Shown here piece after piece: positions 15,462 through 23,822 of a DNA stretch of 23,822 nucleotides. Both the position numbers and the translations under genes were made by a program. The stretch's first letter is position 1. Every line of letters begins with the position of its first letter. Origin of the DNA: JABDPF01 sp037384065 (lineage in GTDB: Bacteria; Pseudomonadota; Gammaproteobacteria; Xanthomonadales; SZUA-36); contig JARROJ010000040.1 in the NCBI GenBank assembly GCA_037384065.1, positions 1 to 23,822 on the forward strand, in the 5' to 3' direction. The notes under the pieces were generated by a model. The model saw nothing but the letters and a program-made list of their open reading frames with translations, ran no database searches and was not told the origin of the DNA.

Positions 15462-16109
15462 GTGAGTCGTCGCTGGCGTGACCGATTGATCGAAGCCGTC
15501 TCGCCCCTGCAGTCGGGGGTTCGCGGGTTGCAGGTCAACGGTTTCCGGCCGCCGGACGTCACGGCCTACCGCCCGGCCCGGACCGCCGCCGTCCTGGTGC
15601 CCATCATCGATCTGCCCGATCCCCTGCTGGTGCTGACGCGCCGCGCGGATCACCTGCCCAACCATCCTGGCCAGGTGTGTTTTCCCGGCGGGGCGGCCGA
15701 GGAGGATGACGCGACCGCGGTTGAAACCGCCCTGCGTGAAGCGGAGGAGGAAATCGGCCTGCCGCCTGACGCGGCGCAGCCGATCGGGTTCCTCGATCGC
15801 ATGGACACCGTCTCCGATTACCGCGTGTTGCCCGTGGTGGCCCTGATCCGGCCGCCGGTGCACTGGCGGCCCGATGCGCGCGAGGTCTCGGAAGTGTTCA
15901 CCGTGCCGGCCTCCATCGCCCTCGACCGCAGCCGTTACGAGGTTCTGCCGTTCGAACGTGACGGGCAGGTGCACACCGTCCACGTGATGGAGTGGCAGGG
16001 AAAGAAAATCTGGGGCGTCACCGCGGGCATGCTGATCAATCTCATCGCCCGGCTGGAGCGAGCCGATGAGCAAGCCGAAGATTCTGCTGTCCGCCGCGCA
16101 GCTGAATGA
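15462..16109 (+). CDS. Nudix hydrolase, probable CoA pyrophosphatase (NudL/YeaB type)
   Basis: 215 residues. The UPF0035-type motif VLTRRADHLPNHPGQVCFPG directly precedes the Nudix box, whose end is ALREAEEEIGL. This combination marks the family that cleaves coenzyme A to 3',5'-ADP and phosphopantetheine. Spacing between the acidic residues and REAEEE is one longer than in MutT, as usual in this subfamily. The start is GTG at 15462; only AAGG about 11 nt upstream resembles a ribosome site. The last 44 nt overlap the sulfurtransferase gene, so the two are co-transcribed. Confidence 0.88.
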   Translation: MSRRWRDRLIEAVSPLQSGVRGLQVNGFRPPDVTAYRPARTAAVLVPIIDLPDPLLVLTRRADHLPNHPGQVCFPGGAAEEDDATAVETALREAEEEIGLPPDAAQPIGFLDRMDTVSDYRVLPVVALIRPPVHWRPDAREVSEVFTVPASIALDRSRYEVLPFERDGQVHTVHVMEWQGKKIWGVTAGMLINLIARLERADEQAEDSAVRRAAE

Positions 16110-16908
16110 CGGCCTGAACGCCGGCGAGTGCATCGCCGTCGACTGCCGCTTCGACCTGGCGGATACCGCCAGGGGGCGGTCGGAATGGCTTGCCGGCCAT
16201 GTTCCCGGCGCCCGATACGCGCACCTCGACGATGACCTGTCCTCGCCGATCGGGCCCGATACCGGACGTCATCCGTTGCCCGAATCCGCGGCGTTCGCCC
16301 GCTATCTCGCCTCGATCGGCTGGCGTCCCGACCGGCTCCTGGTCGCGTACGATGAGAGCGCCAATGCGATCGCGGCGCGCCTGTGGTGGCTGATGCGGTA
16401 TCACGGCTTGCCGGCGGCCCTGCTGGACGGCGGGCTCGCGGCCTGGCGGGCGGCGGGGTTACCGCTCGAGGCGGGTGAGCCGCAGGTGGAACCGGCCCCC
16501 GTCCCCGCTCTCTCGGTCGACGGCGAACAGGTCGTGACGACCGCCCGGCTCGCGAGGGAACGGCCGTCGTTCACCGTGCTCGACGCGCGCACTTCGGACC
16601 GCTTCACCGGCGCGAACGAACCGCTGGATACGCGGGCCGGCCACATTCCCGGTGCGCTCAATCGGCCGTTCGGCCACAACCTGCGCCTCAACGGTCGTTT
16701 CAAGGACCCCGAGGATCTGCGGGACGAGTTCGAGCTGCTTCTCGACGAATGCCCGGAACCGGTCGTGCATTCCTGCGGATCAGGCGTGACGGCATGCCAC
16801 AACCTGTTTGCCATGGAGCTGGCCGGTCTGGGCGGGTCCCGCTTGTACGCCGGGTCCTGGAGCGAATGGATCCGTGACGTTTCGCGGCCGGTCGCGACGG
16901 GCGCCTGA
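16066..16908 (+). CDS. sseA: Thiosulfate / 3-mercaptopyruvate sulfurtransferase (two rhodanese domains)
   Basis: 280 residues in two rhodanese modules. The inactive N-terminal one (about 5-135) includes VDCRFDLAD, GHVPGARYAHLDDDL and LWWLMRYHGLPAALLDGGLAAW. The active C-terminal one (about 160-275) has VLDARTSDRF, AGHIPGALNRPF and the catalytic loop CGSGVTAC with Cys237. The CGSG[VT]A loop favours 3-mercaptopyruvate as sulfur donor, CRKGVT being the thiosulfate type. It acts in cytoplasmic sulfur transfer or cyanide detoxification. A GGAGCGAG precedes the ATG inside the Nudix gene. Confidence 0.92.
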   Translation: MSKPKILLSAAQLNDGLNAGECIAVDCRFDLADTARGRSEWLAGHVPGARYAHLDDDLSSPIGPDTGRHPLPESAAFARYLASIGWRPDRLLVAYDESANAIAARLWWLMRYHGLPAALLDGGLAAWRAAGLPLEAGEPQVEPAPVPALSVDGEQVVTTARLARERPSFTVLDARTSDRFTGANEPLDTRAGHIPGALNRPFGHNLRLNGRFKDPEDLRDEFELLLDECPEPVVHSCGSGVTACHNLFAMELAGLGGSRLYAGSWSEWIRDVSRPVATGA

Positions 16909-16923
16909 GCAGGAACGGGGCGC

Positions 16924-17673
16924 TTACTTTCCGAGGCTTGCCGCCAGTTTCCGCAGCGTCGCCTGCGTGGCTTCGGAGAACCACAGGTCGACCCAGGAAT
17001 CGTTCTCGCGGGCGTCGTAATCGTCGAAGATCCGGTGCAGGTCCGCCCGCACCATCCGGCGGCTGAGCGACATCGCGTGGCGCGGCAGGGCGAGGTGCTG
17101 CTCGCACCACGCCAGCGCCGCCGGCACCACGTCCGATGGCGTGTCGGCAAGTTCGTCGACCAGGCCGATGGCCAGCGCCTCTTCCGCCGGCACGACGGCG
17201 CCGCTGACCAGCATGCGCGCCGCAACGTTCGGACCGACCAGCCGGACCAGCGCCCGGTGCACCGGTGTTGGCGCGACCAGCCCCACCCGCACCTCGTTCA
17301 GCCCGGTCTTGAACGGACCGCGCGGCAGGATCCGGTAATCGCTGAACAGGGCCAGCAGGAGACCGCCCGCCATCGCATGGCCCTGCATCGCGAACACGAC
17401 CGGCACCGGCAGCGTTGCGATCGTCTGCATCAGGTCCACGAAGTCGCACCACAGGCCGGCGAAGCGGGTCCGTTCCAGGCGCAGCAGTTCGGGAACGTCG
17501 AGTCCCGCGCAGAACATGCGGCCGTCAGCGGATACGACCGCGGCCCCGGCTTCCGCGCCCGCGGACTTCAGGGCGTCCGCGAGGGCATTGACGAGTTCGC
17601 CGTTCAGCGCGTTGGCCGGCGGGCGGGCGAGGCGAATTTCGCGAATCTCGCCGTGGTCGTGGATTTCCAGCAT
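16924..17673 (-). CDS. Crotonase-family protein, probable delta3-delta2-enoyl-CoA isomerase
   Basis: 249 residues with the crotonase fold. The oxyanion-hole region is FCAGLDVPEL (about 54-63) and the second glycine segment is GHAMAGGLLLALFSDYRIL (98-116). Hydratases have GGGCELA here, so the first catalytic Glu is replaced by Leu106. The other acid is kept, Glu127 in KTGLNEVRVGLVAP. One glutamate plus the DYRIL and GLNE motifs match mitochondrial enoyl-CoA isomerase (ECI1/DCI) better than hydratase, so I infer it moves double bonds of unsaturated acyl-CoAs for beta-oxidation. GGAAG lies about 8 nt before the ATG. It stands alone, converging with sseA. Confidence 0.85.
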   Translation of the reverse strand: MLEIHDHGEIREIRLARPPANALNGELVNALADALKSAGAEAGAAVVSADGRMFCAGLDVPELLRLERTRFAGLWCDFVDLMQTIATLPVPVVFAMQGHAMAGGLLLALFSDYRILPRGPFKTGLNEVRVGLVAPTPVHRALVRLVGPNVAARMLVSGAVVPAEEALAIGLVDELADTPSDVVPAALAWCEQHLALPRHAMSLSRRMVRADLHRIFDDYDARENDSWVDLWFSEATQATLRKLAASLGK

Positions 17674-17766
17674 GGGGTCGCTTCCGTTCAGGGTCGGTTC
17701 ATGGACCGCAGTCTAGACTCAGGCTTCAGGATACGCAAAAGCGACGGTAAACGCGGAGGAAGCATC

Positions 17767-17961
17767 GTGAACAAAGCCTACCGGACCCTGCTGGCCGGCG
17801 TGCTTTCAATCCTGTTCGTGGGTCCCGCGATGGGGCAGGATGCGGGCGTCGTTGAGCGCAGCATCGCGCCAGCCGCAAAACAGGATCGGGACCCGGTCTG
17901 CTGCGCGGCAACGCCGACGCGATATACTGGAACGAAGCGAACCGAACGGATGCCAACATGA
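17767..17961 (+). CDS. Putative small secreted protein, 64 residues; possibly degraded
   Basis: GTG start with a very good ribosome site (GGAGGA, 6 nt spacer). The first 24 residues, NKAYRTLLAGVLSILFVG and PAMGQ, make a convincing signal peptide. The remaining 40 residues (QDAGVVERSIAPAAKQDRDP and on) resemble no family I know and include two adjacent Cys. Its TGA overlaps the ATG of the next gene (ATGA). The 3' third also holds a TATACT hexamer that may be the next gene's -10, and another frame there reads more naturally (GNADAIYWNEANRTDAN). The tail may therefore be frameshifted or not truly coding. Confidence 0.45.
   Translation: MNKAYRTLLAGVLSILFVGPAMGQDAGVVERSIAPAAKQDRDPVCCAATPTRYTGTKRTERMPT
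17923..17928 (+). promoter_or_regulatory. Possible -10 element
   Basis: TATACT, 5/6 match to the -10 consensus, 30 nt before the 17958 start codon. No good -35 hexamer is present 16-18 nt upstream. Confidence 0.3.
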
Positions 17962-18296
17962 AACCGATTACGATCAGAATGTTGTGGATGACGTCGGCCC
18001 TCGTCGGCCTGGCCGGCCTCGGCGGACCGCTTGCGGCGCACGACACCCCGGGAATCGAGCACTCGCATGCCTTCGAGCAGACCGGTTACGGCACGGTCCG
18101 CCAGGGTCATACGGTCAACAACCGACTGGGCAGCATCACGATCTGGTCGGCCAAGCCGTACAGCGGCTACCCGGCGCAGCCGCCGGTCAAGTTCGCCCGC
18201 CCGGAGCCGATCCGCAAGGCGCCGGGCCTGCCGCAGATCGGGCCGGCCCGGAACCTGCAACCGGCCCCGGAGTACGGCAAACCCAAGCGGGACTGA
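17958..18296 (+). CDS. Small secreted protein of unknown function
   Basis: 112 residues. The N-terminus MKPITIRMLWMTSALVGLAG and following GLGGPLAAH form a signal peptide cut near Ala26-His27. The mature part is His- and Pro-rich: HDTPGIEHSHAFEQTGYGTV, then RQGHTVNNRLGSITIWSAKP, and a Pro-rich basic tail ending PEYGKPKRD. No known domain is recognised. GGA lies 9 nt before the ATG. It overlaps the upstream small ORF by 4 nt and ends 8 nt before the convergent DUF4139 gene. Histidines could bind metal, but that is only suggested by composition. Confidence 0.7.
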   Translation: MKPITIRMLWMTSALVGLAGLGGPLAAHDTPGIEHSHAFEQTGYGTVRQGHTVNNRLGSITIWSAKPYSGYPAQPPVKFARPEPIRKAPGLPQIGPARNLQPAPEYGKPKRD

Positions 18297-18304
18297 ACGC
18301 CGCG

Positions 18305-19846
18305 TTACCAGTCGTAGTGGGCCGTGTAACGAATGACCGTCTCGCCGTCCGGCGGCACGGAGACGGTGAAGCGGATCCGGTCGCTGCGTTCCTTCGCATA
18401 CGGGTGGCTGGCGTCCTCGACGGTCCAGTTAGCGGCCCGGTACAGGCTTTCCAGCACGGTGATCTCCGCCGTTTCGCGCTTGTGGTTGCGCAAGCGAATT
18501 TCAAAGGACTCCCACAGGTTGCGCGTCCGCGAATCGACCCGGAAGTCAGTCTGGCGGCGCTCGCCGACGACGTCGAAGGCGTTGCCCATGGTGATGCGCA
18601 CCTCCTCGTCGCGGGGCGTGTGGTCGATGACGTCCTCGCCGATGAACTCCAGGCTGTCGTCTTCGCGGTCCGCCTGCATGACGCGGATGCGCCCGGCCGG
18701 TAACGGCACCCCCAGTCCGTTGTCCTCACTGTTCTCGAACCGCAGGTAGACCTCGATTTCGCCCTGCTGGTAGCGCGCGTAGTCCTGGTCCAGCTGGCGC
18801 TGGCCGCGAAACGGCTGCCGCAACGTGGGCGCGAACACCAGTTCCTTGCTGCAGCGCAAGTCGTGCGCGGCCGGCAACAGCTGCAACTGCCGGGTCGACT
18901 GGTCGGGCAGCGTGGCGGGCCGTTGCAGCGTGTAGAGGTGGTATTCGAAAAACGCGCGTTCGGCGAACGGCGCGGCGGCGGGCATTTCTTCCATCGCCAT
19001 CCGGTACACCACGTCCCGCTTGGCCGGAGATCGGCGCTCGGCGCGGTTGACGTCGCCGGCGATCAGCTTGAGCCGGGCGTCCTGGTAGCTGGCGCCGGAC
19101 TGGTTGATGATGGTGACCCAGGCCGACAGGTCCATGGCGCACGCGGCCGATTCGTCGTACACGATCGTGTAGTCCGCCCACCAGGTCATGCCGCTCGTCT
19201 CGTACGCGATTCGAGTGCGTTGCGGACCCTCGACCGGGCTGTCCAGCAACCACTCGAGCGTCGGGCGCGTGATCAGCCCGCCGGGAAGTTCCGGGAATCG
19301 GATGTTGCCGTAGCTGCGCACGGCCTGCACGCTGCCGTCGTCGAGTTGCAGGGTGAGGCCGTCGCCGAGGCCGATCAGCGTGCCCTCCAGCAGGTCGACC
19401 GCGTCGCCGCGCGGCTGTTCGACGGTAATCCGCTGGCCGAGGTAGCGTTGCAGAAGCCGTGACTGGCTGACCAGGTCGAACTGGAAGCTCTGCTCGAGCA
19501 CCCGGGTGTCCGCCTGGTCGATCGAGGTGAAGGTGACCGTGGTCGGGTCGATCAGTTCGGCGACGTCGGTGACCCGCAGGTTCTGCACGCCCCGGTCGAG
19601 GTCGTAATCGCGATCATGGCGCACGATCGCGTAGCCCGGAACCTGCCAGCCATTGTGCCGGCCCGCCGTCGGGCGATACCATTCGGGCGCGACGGCGCCG
19701 GGCTGCATGCGGGAATAGATGGTCACGGCGTCCTGATTGGCGGTCGCGTTGGCCGCGAGCAGGGCGCCGGCGCCGAGAACGACGGGCGCCAGCAGGTTGC
19801 GCACGGCCGTGGCGATAGAATGGGCGTGTAATGCGGAGGGTTTCAT
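18305..19846 (-). CDS. DUF4139 domain-containing exported protein
   Basis: 513 residues. The start MKPSALHAHSIATAVRNLLA has GGAG 8 nt before it; the frame is open upstream to 20053, but that part runs through the divergent gene. A signal peptide reaches about residue 38 (ANATA-NQDAV). The N-terminal half (VTIYSRMQPG, AIVRHDRDYDLDRGVQNLRV and TDVAELIDPTTVTF) and the C-terminal half (ITMGNAFDVVGERRQTDF, IRLRNHKRETAEITVLESLY, IRFTVSVPPDGETVIRYTAHYDW) match the pattern of DUF4139, a beta-rich family of unknown function. It is probably periplasmic or outer-membrane associated. It diverges from the PCu(A)C gene across about 80 nt. Confidence 0.88.
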   Translation of the reverse strand: MKPSALHAHSIATAVRNLLAPVVLGAGALLAANATANQDAVTIYSRMQPGAVAPEWYRPTAGRHNGWQVPGYAIVRHDRDYDLDRGVQNLRVTDVAELIDPTTVTFTSIDQADTRVLEQSFQFDLVSQSRLLQRYLGQRITVEQPRGDAVDLLEGTLIGLGDGLTLQLDDGSVQAVRSYGNIRFPELPGGLITRPTLEWLLDSPVEGPQRTRIAYETSGMTWWADYTIVYDESAACAMDLSAWVTIINQSGASYQDARLKLIAGDVNRAERRSPAKRDVVYRMAMEEMPAAAPFAERAFFEYHLYTLQRPATLPDQSTRQLQLLPAAHDLRCSKELVFAPTLRQPFRGQRQLDQDYARYQQGEIEVYLRFENSEDNGLGVPLPAGRIRVMQADREDDSLEFIGEDVIDHTPRDEEVRITMGNAFDVVGERRQTDFRVDSRTRNLWESFEIRLRNHKRETAEITVLESLYRAANWTVEDASHPYAKERSDRIRFTVSVPPDGETVIRYTAHYDW

Positions 19847-19890
19847 GGGAGCGCTCCTTTGTCGTTTGTCCTGGTTCACTTGTTGATAAC

Positions 19891-19902
19891 GCGGCGCGCC
19901 GC
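19891..19902. repeat. 12-bp perfect palindrome in a divergent promoter region
   Basis: GCGGCGCGCCGC lies between the starts of the DUF4139 and copper-chaperone genes. It could be an operator for either gene, but such GC palindromes also arise by chance here. Confidence 0.3.
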
Positions 19903-19928
19903 GATCTGGGGTTAAGGGAATGAAAAAA

Positions 19929-20360
19929 ATGATTCGGGCTCGTGTCATCGTCGCTCTGGCGTTCACCGCATTTCTGGCCGCCTGCCAGCAACCGGCGATG
20001 GCGCCGGTGTTCGAACAGGGGTGGGTGCGCGCGATGCCGCCGTCGGCCAACATGACGGCGGCCTACGGCGTGCTGCGCAATGGAACGGCCGCGCCGCTGA
20101 CCTTCGTTTCGTTTTCCAGCCCGGCCTTTGGCGACGTCAGTCTGCACCGCACGGTGCAGGTCGACGGCATGACGCGGATGCGCGAAGTCGAATCGTTGAC
20201 GCTGCAGCCGGGCGAGCAGGCCGAGTTGCAGCCCGGCGGTCTGCACCTGATGCTGATGATGCCCGCGGAGCCGCTGCGGACGGGCGCCGACGTGCCGCTC
20301 GTGATGACGGCCGCAGACGGTCGCAGCTTCCGCTTCGACGTGCCTGTGGAGCAGCGCTGA
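19929..20360 (+). CDS. PCu(A)C copper chaperone lipoprotein
   Basis: 143 residues from this start. AAGGGA at 19914-19919 abuts the earlier in-frame ATG (19920) but is 9 nt from 19929, so I choose the latter; the longer form adds MKK. The lipobox LAAC puts the mature Cys at residue 19, predicting a lipid-anchored periplasmic protein. The copper-binding pattern H-X10-M-X21-H-X-M is exact: His73, Met84, His106, Met108. Members deliver Cu(I) to cytochrome oxidase or buffer copper. The usual partner Sco/SenC is not adjacent. It ends 9 nt from the convergent uvrA end. Confidence 0.92.
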   Translation: MIRARVIVALAFTAFLAACQQPAMAPVFEQGWVRAMPPSANMTAAYGVLRNGTAAPLTFVSFSSPAFGDVSLHRTVQVDGMTRMREVESLTLQPGEQAELQPGGLHLMLMMPAEPLRTGADVPLVMTAADGRSFRFDVPVEQR

Positions 20361-20369
20361 GGTTGGAAT

Positions 20370-23216
<2,847 letters not shown>

Positions 23217-23257
23217 GAAAGCCTTTCAGACGGAAACGAAGGTGAACCAAACGAACT

Positions 23258-23287
23258 ACTATACTCCGCGAGGCGATTCGCTGGCAA
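23258..23287 (-). promoter_or_regulatory. Sigma-70 promoter for uvrA
   Basis: On the minus strand TTGCCA (23287-23282), 18-nt spacer, TATAGT (23263-23258). Both hexamers match 5/6. The start would be near 23251, about 35 nt before the ATG. Confidence 0.6.
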
Positions 23288-23289
23288 AG

Positions 23290-23300
23290 GCGGGGCGGTG
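23290..23300 (+). repeat. 11-bp direct repeat, right copy
   Basis: GCGGGGCGGTG, same sequence and orientation as 5197-5207. It lies between the uvrA promoter and the rplU promoter. Confidence 0.5.
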
Positions 23301-23322
23301 TACAATAAACCCTTTATCGAGG

Positions 23323-23351
23323 TTGACCAAAGGGCCGGAAACCGCTAACAT
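23323..23351 (+). promoter_or_regulatory. Sigma-70 promoter for rplU-rpmA
   Basis: TTGACC (23323-23328), 17-nt spacer, TAACAT (23346-23351). The start would be near 23358, about 37 nt before the rplU ATG. A second hexamer, TACAAT at 23301-23306, lacks a good -35. Confidence 0.65.
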
Positions 23352-23394
23352 TCTCGCCCTTTTGCAGGACCGTTCCAAAACGGAGCTGATTCCA

Positions 23395-23585
23395 ATGTAC
23401 GCAGTATTCAAAACCGGCGGCAAGCAGTACCGCGCGAGGGTGGCAAAGTGACCGCCACCGTCGTCGACCACGGCCGCCGTGACAAGATCAAGGTCATCAA
23501 GTTCAAGCGCCGCAAGAACCACCGCAAGCAGATGGGCCATCGCCAGTATTTCACCCAGCTCGAAATCACCGGCATCGACGCCTGA
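23395..23585 (+). pseudogene. rplU: 50S ribosomal protein L21 gene with an internal out-of-frame deletion
   Basis: The ATG frame gives MYAVFKTGGKQYR, the universal start of L21, then runs out of family sequence and stops at TGA 23449-23451. From 23436 another frame gives EGGKVTATVVDHGRRDKIKV then IKFKRRKNHRKQMGHRQYFT and QLEITGIDA, the L21 C-terminus, ending at 23583-23585. Compared with E. coli L21 (103 residues), about 41 codons are represented by only 2 nt, so roughly 121 nt are missing between 23433 and 23436 and the frame is broken. L21 is normally encoded once, so a sequence or assembly error is the likeliest explanation; a second intact copy elsewhere is the alternative. Confidence 0.9.
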
Positions 23586-23611
23586 GCGCAGACGGACAGG
23601 AGACGTAACTC

Positions 23612-23822
23612 AGGGCACACAAAAAAGCAGGCGGCAGTACACGCAACGGCCGCGATTCGAATCCCAAGTACCTCGGCGTCAAGCGCTACGGCGGCGAATC
23701 CGTGCTCGCGGGCAACATCCTCGTGCGCCAGCGCGGCACCCGCTTCCACGCCGGTGACAACGTCGGCGTCGGCCGCGACCATACGCTGTTCGCACTCACG
23801 GACGGCACCGTCACGTTCGATT
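23612..23822 (+). CDS. rpmA: 50S ribosomal protein L27, start codon altered, cut by the window end
   Basis: The frame reads AHKKAGGSTRNGRDSNPKYL then GVKRYGGESVLAGNILVRQR and GTRFHAGDNVGVGRDHTLFA, an unmistakable L27 lacking only its last residues. The codon expected to be ATG, just before the Ala-His-Lys-Lys start, is AGG at 23612-23614, correctly placed 9 nt after AGGAG. An in-frame TAA lies two codons upstream, so no alternative upstream start exists. L27 sits at the peptidyl transferase centre, its N-terminus touching tRNA. It follows rplU by 26 nt, the usual rplU-rpmA pair. Confidence 0.88.

Noticed and set aside
23253..23263. ACTACTATACT as a xanthomonad-type LexA site
   Set aside because: Only one half of the palindrome is present, and it coincides with a good -10 element.

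Overview
The window is GC-rich (high G/C at third codon positions in the real genes) and reads as chromosomal DNA of a gammaproteobacterium. The pointers are IspB, UvrA, an MFS-ssb pair, PspABC behind a sigma-54 promoter, rmlBACD followed by a bifunctional ManC/XanB-type enzyme, and L21/L27 close to the IspB/UvrA genes. Genus is inference only. No insertion sequence, integrase, phage gene, CRISPR array, tRNA or rRNA was seen.

Layout. 1-840: an unrecognised gene whose 3' end is frameshifted by a 17-bp tandem duplication, facing a minus-strand EF-G-like GTPase across a bidirectional terminator. 2884-3543: a 660-base stretch, poorer in GC than its surroundings, with no convincing protein gene but many RNA and regulatory signals: an FNR-type box with correctly spaced promoter parts, a strong plus-strand terminator that may end a small RNA, a cluster of palindromes, and a Y-shaped RNA fold with a U-tract on the minus strand. 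3544-6981: ppiB, ispB (minus), then divergently an MFS transporter and ssb. 6999-12791: an apparent operon, rfbB-rfbA-rfbC-rfbD-manC and a DUF1684 gene, making dTDP-L-rhamnose and GDP-mannose for surface polysaccharide. 12804-14466: pspABC (minus) from a sigma-54 promoter, plus a possible 55-residue gene ahead of a terminator. 14637-16908: a periplasmic FKBP-type foldase divergent from psp, then a Nudix CoA pyrophosphatase overlapping a two-domain sulfurtransferase. 16924-20360: an enoyl-CoA isomerase-like protein, two tiny secreted-protein ORFs, a DUF4139 protein and a PCu(A)C copper chaperone lipoprotein. 20370-23822: uvrA (minus), diverging from rplU-rpmA.

Most useful second looks: (1) the 2.9-3.5 kb RNA/regulatory region; (2) gene order suggesting that an 18-kb block bounded by MFS/ssb and uvrA sits between ispB and rplU, with an 11-bp direct repeat at both junctions; (3) damage to two normally essential ribosomal genes at the right edge (rplU lacks about 121 bases internally, rpmA has AGG where ATG is expected), which may be sequence or assembly error; (4) the EF-G-like protein lacking the catalytic histidine of its G3 motif.

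Physiologically the window mixes housekeeping (DNA repair and replication, quinone side chain, ribosome), cell-surface sugar nucleotide synthesis and envelope stress or folding (Psp, FKBP, cyclophilin). All functions are read from sequence by motif recognition; no search was run.
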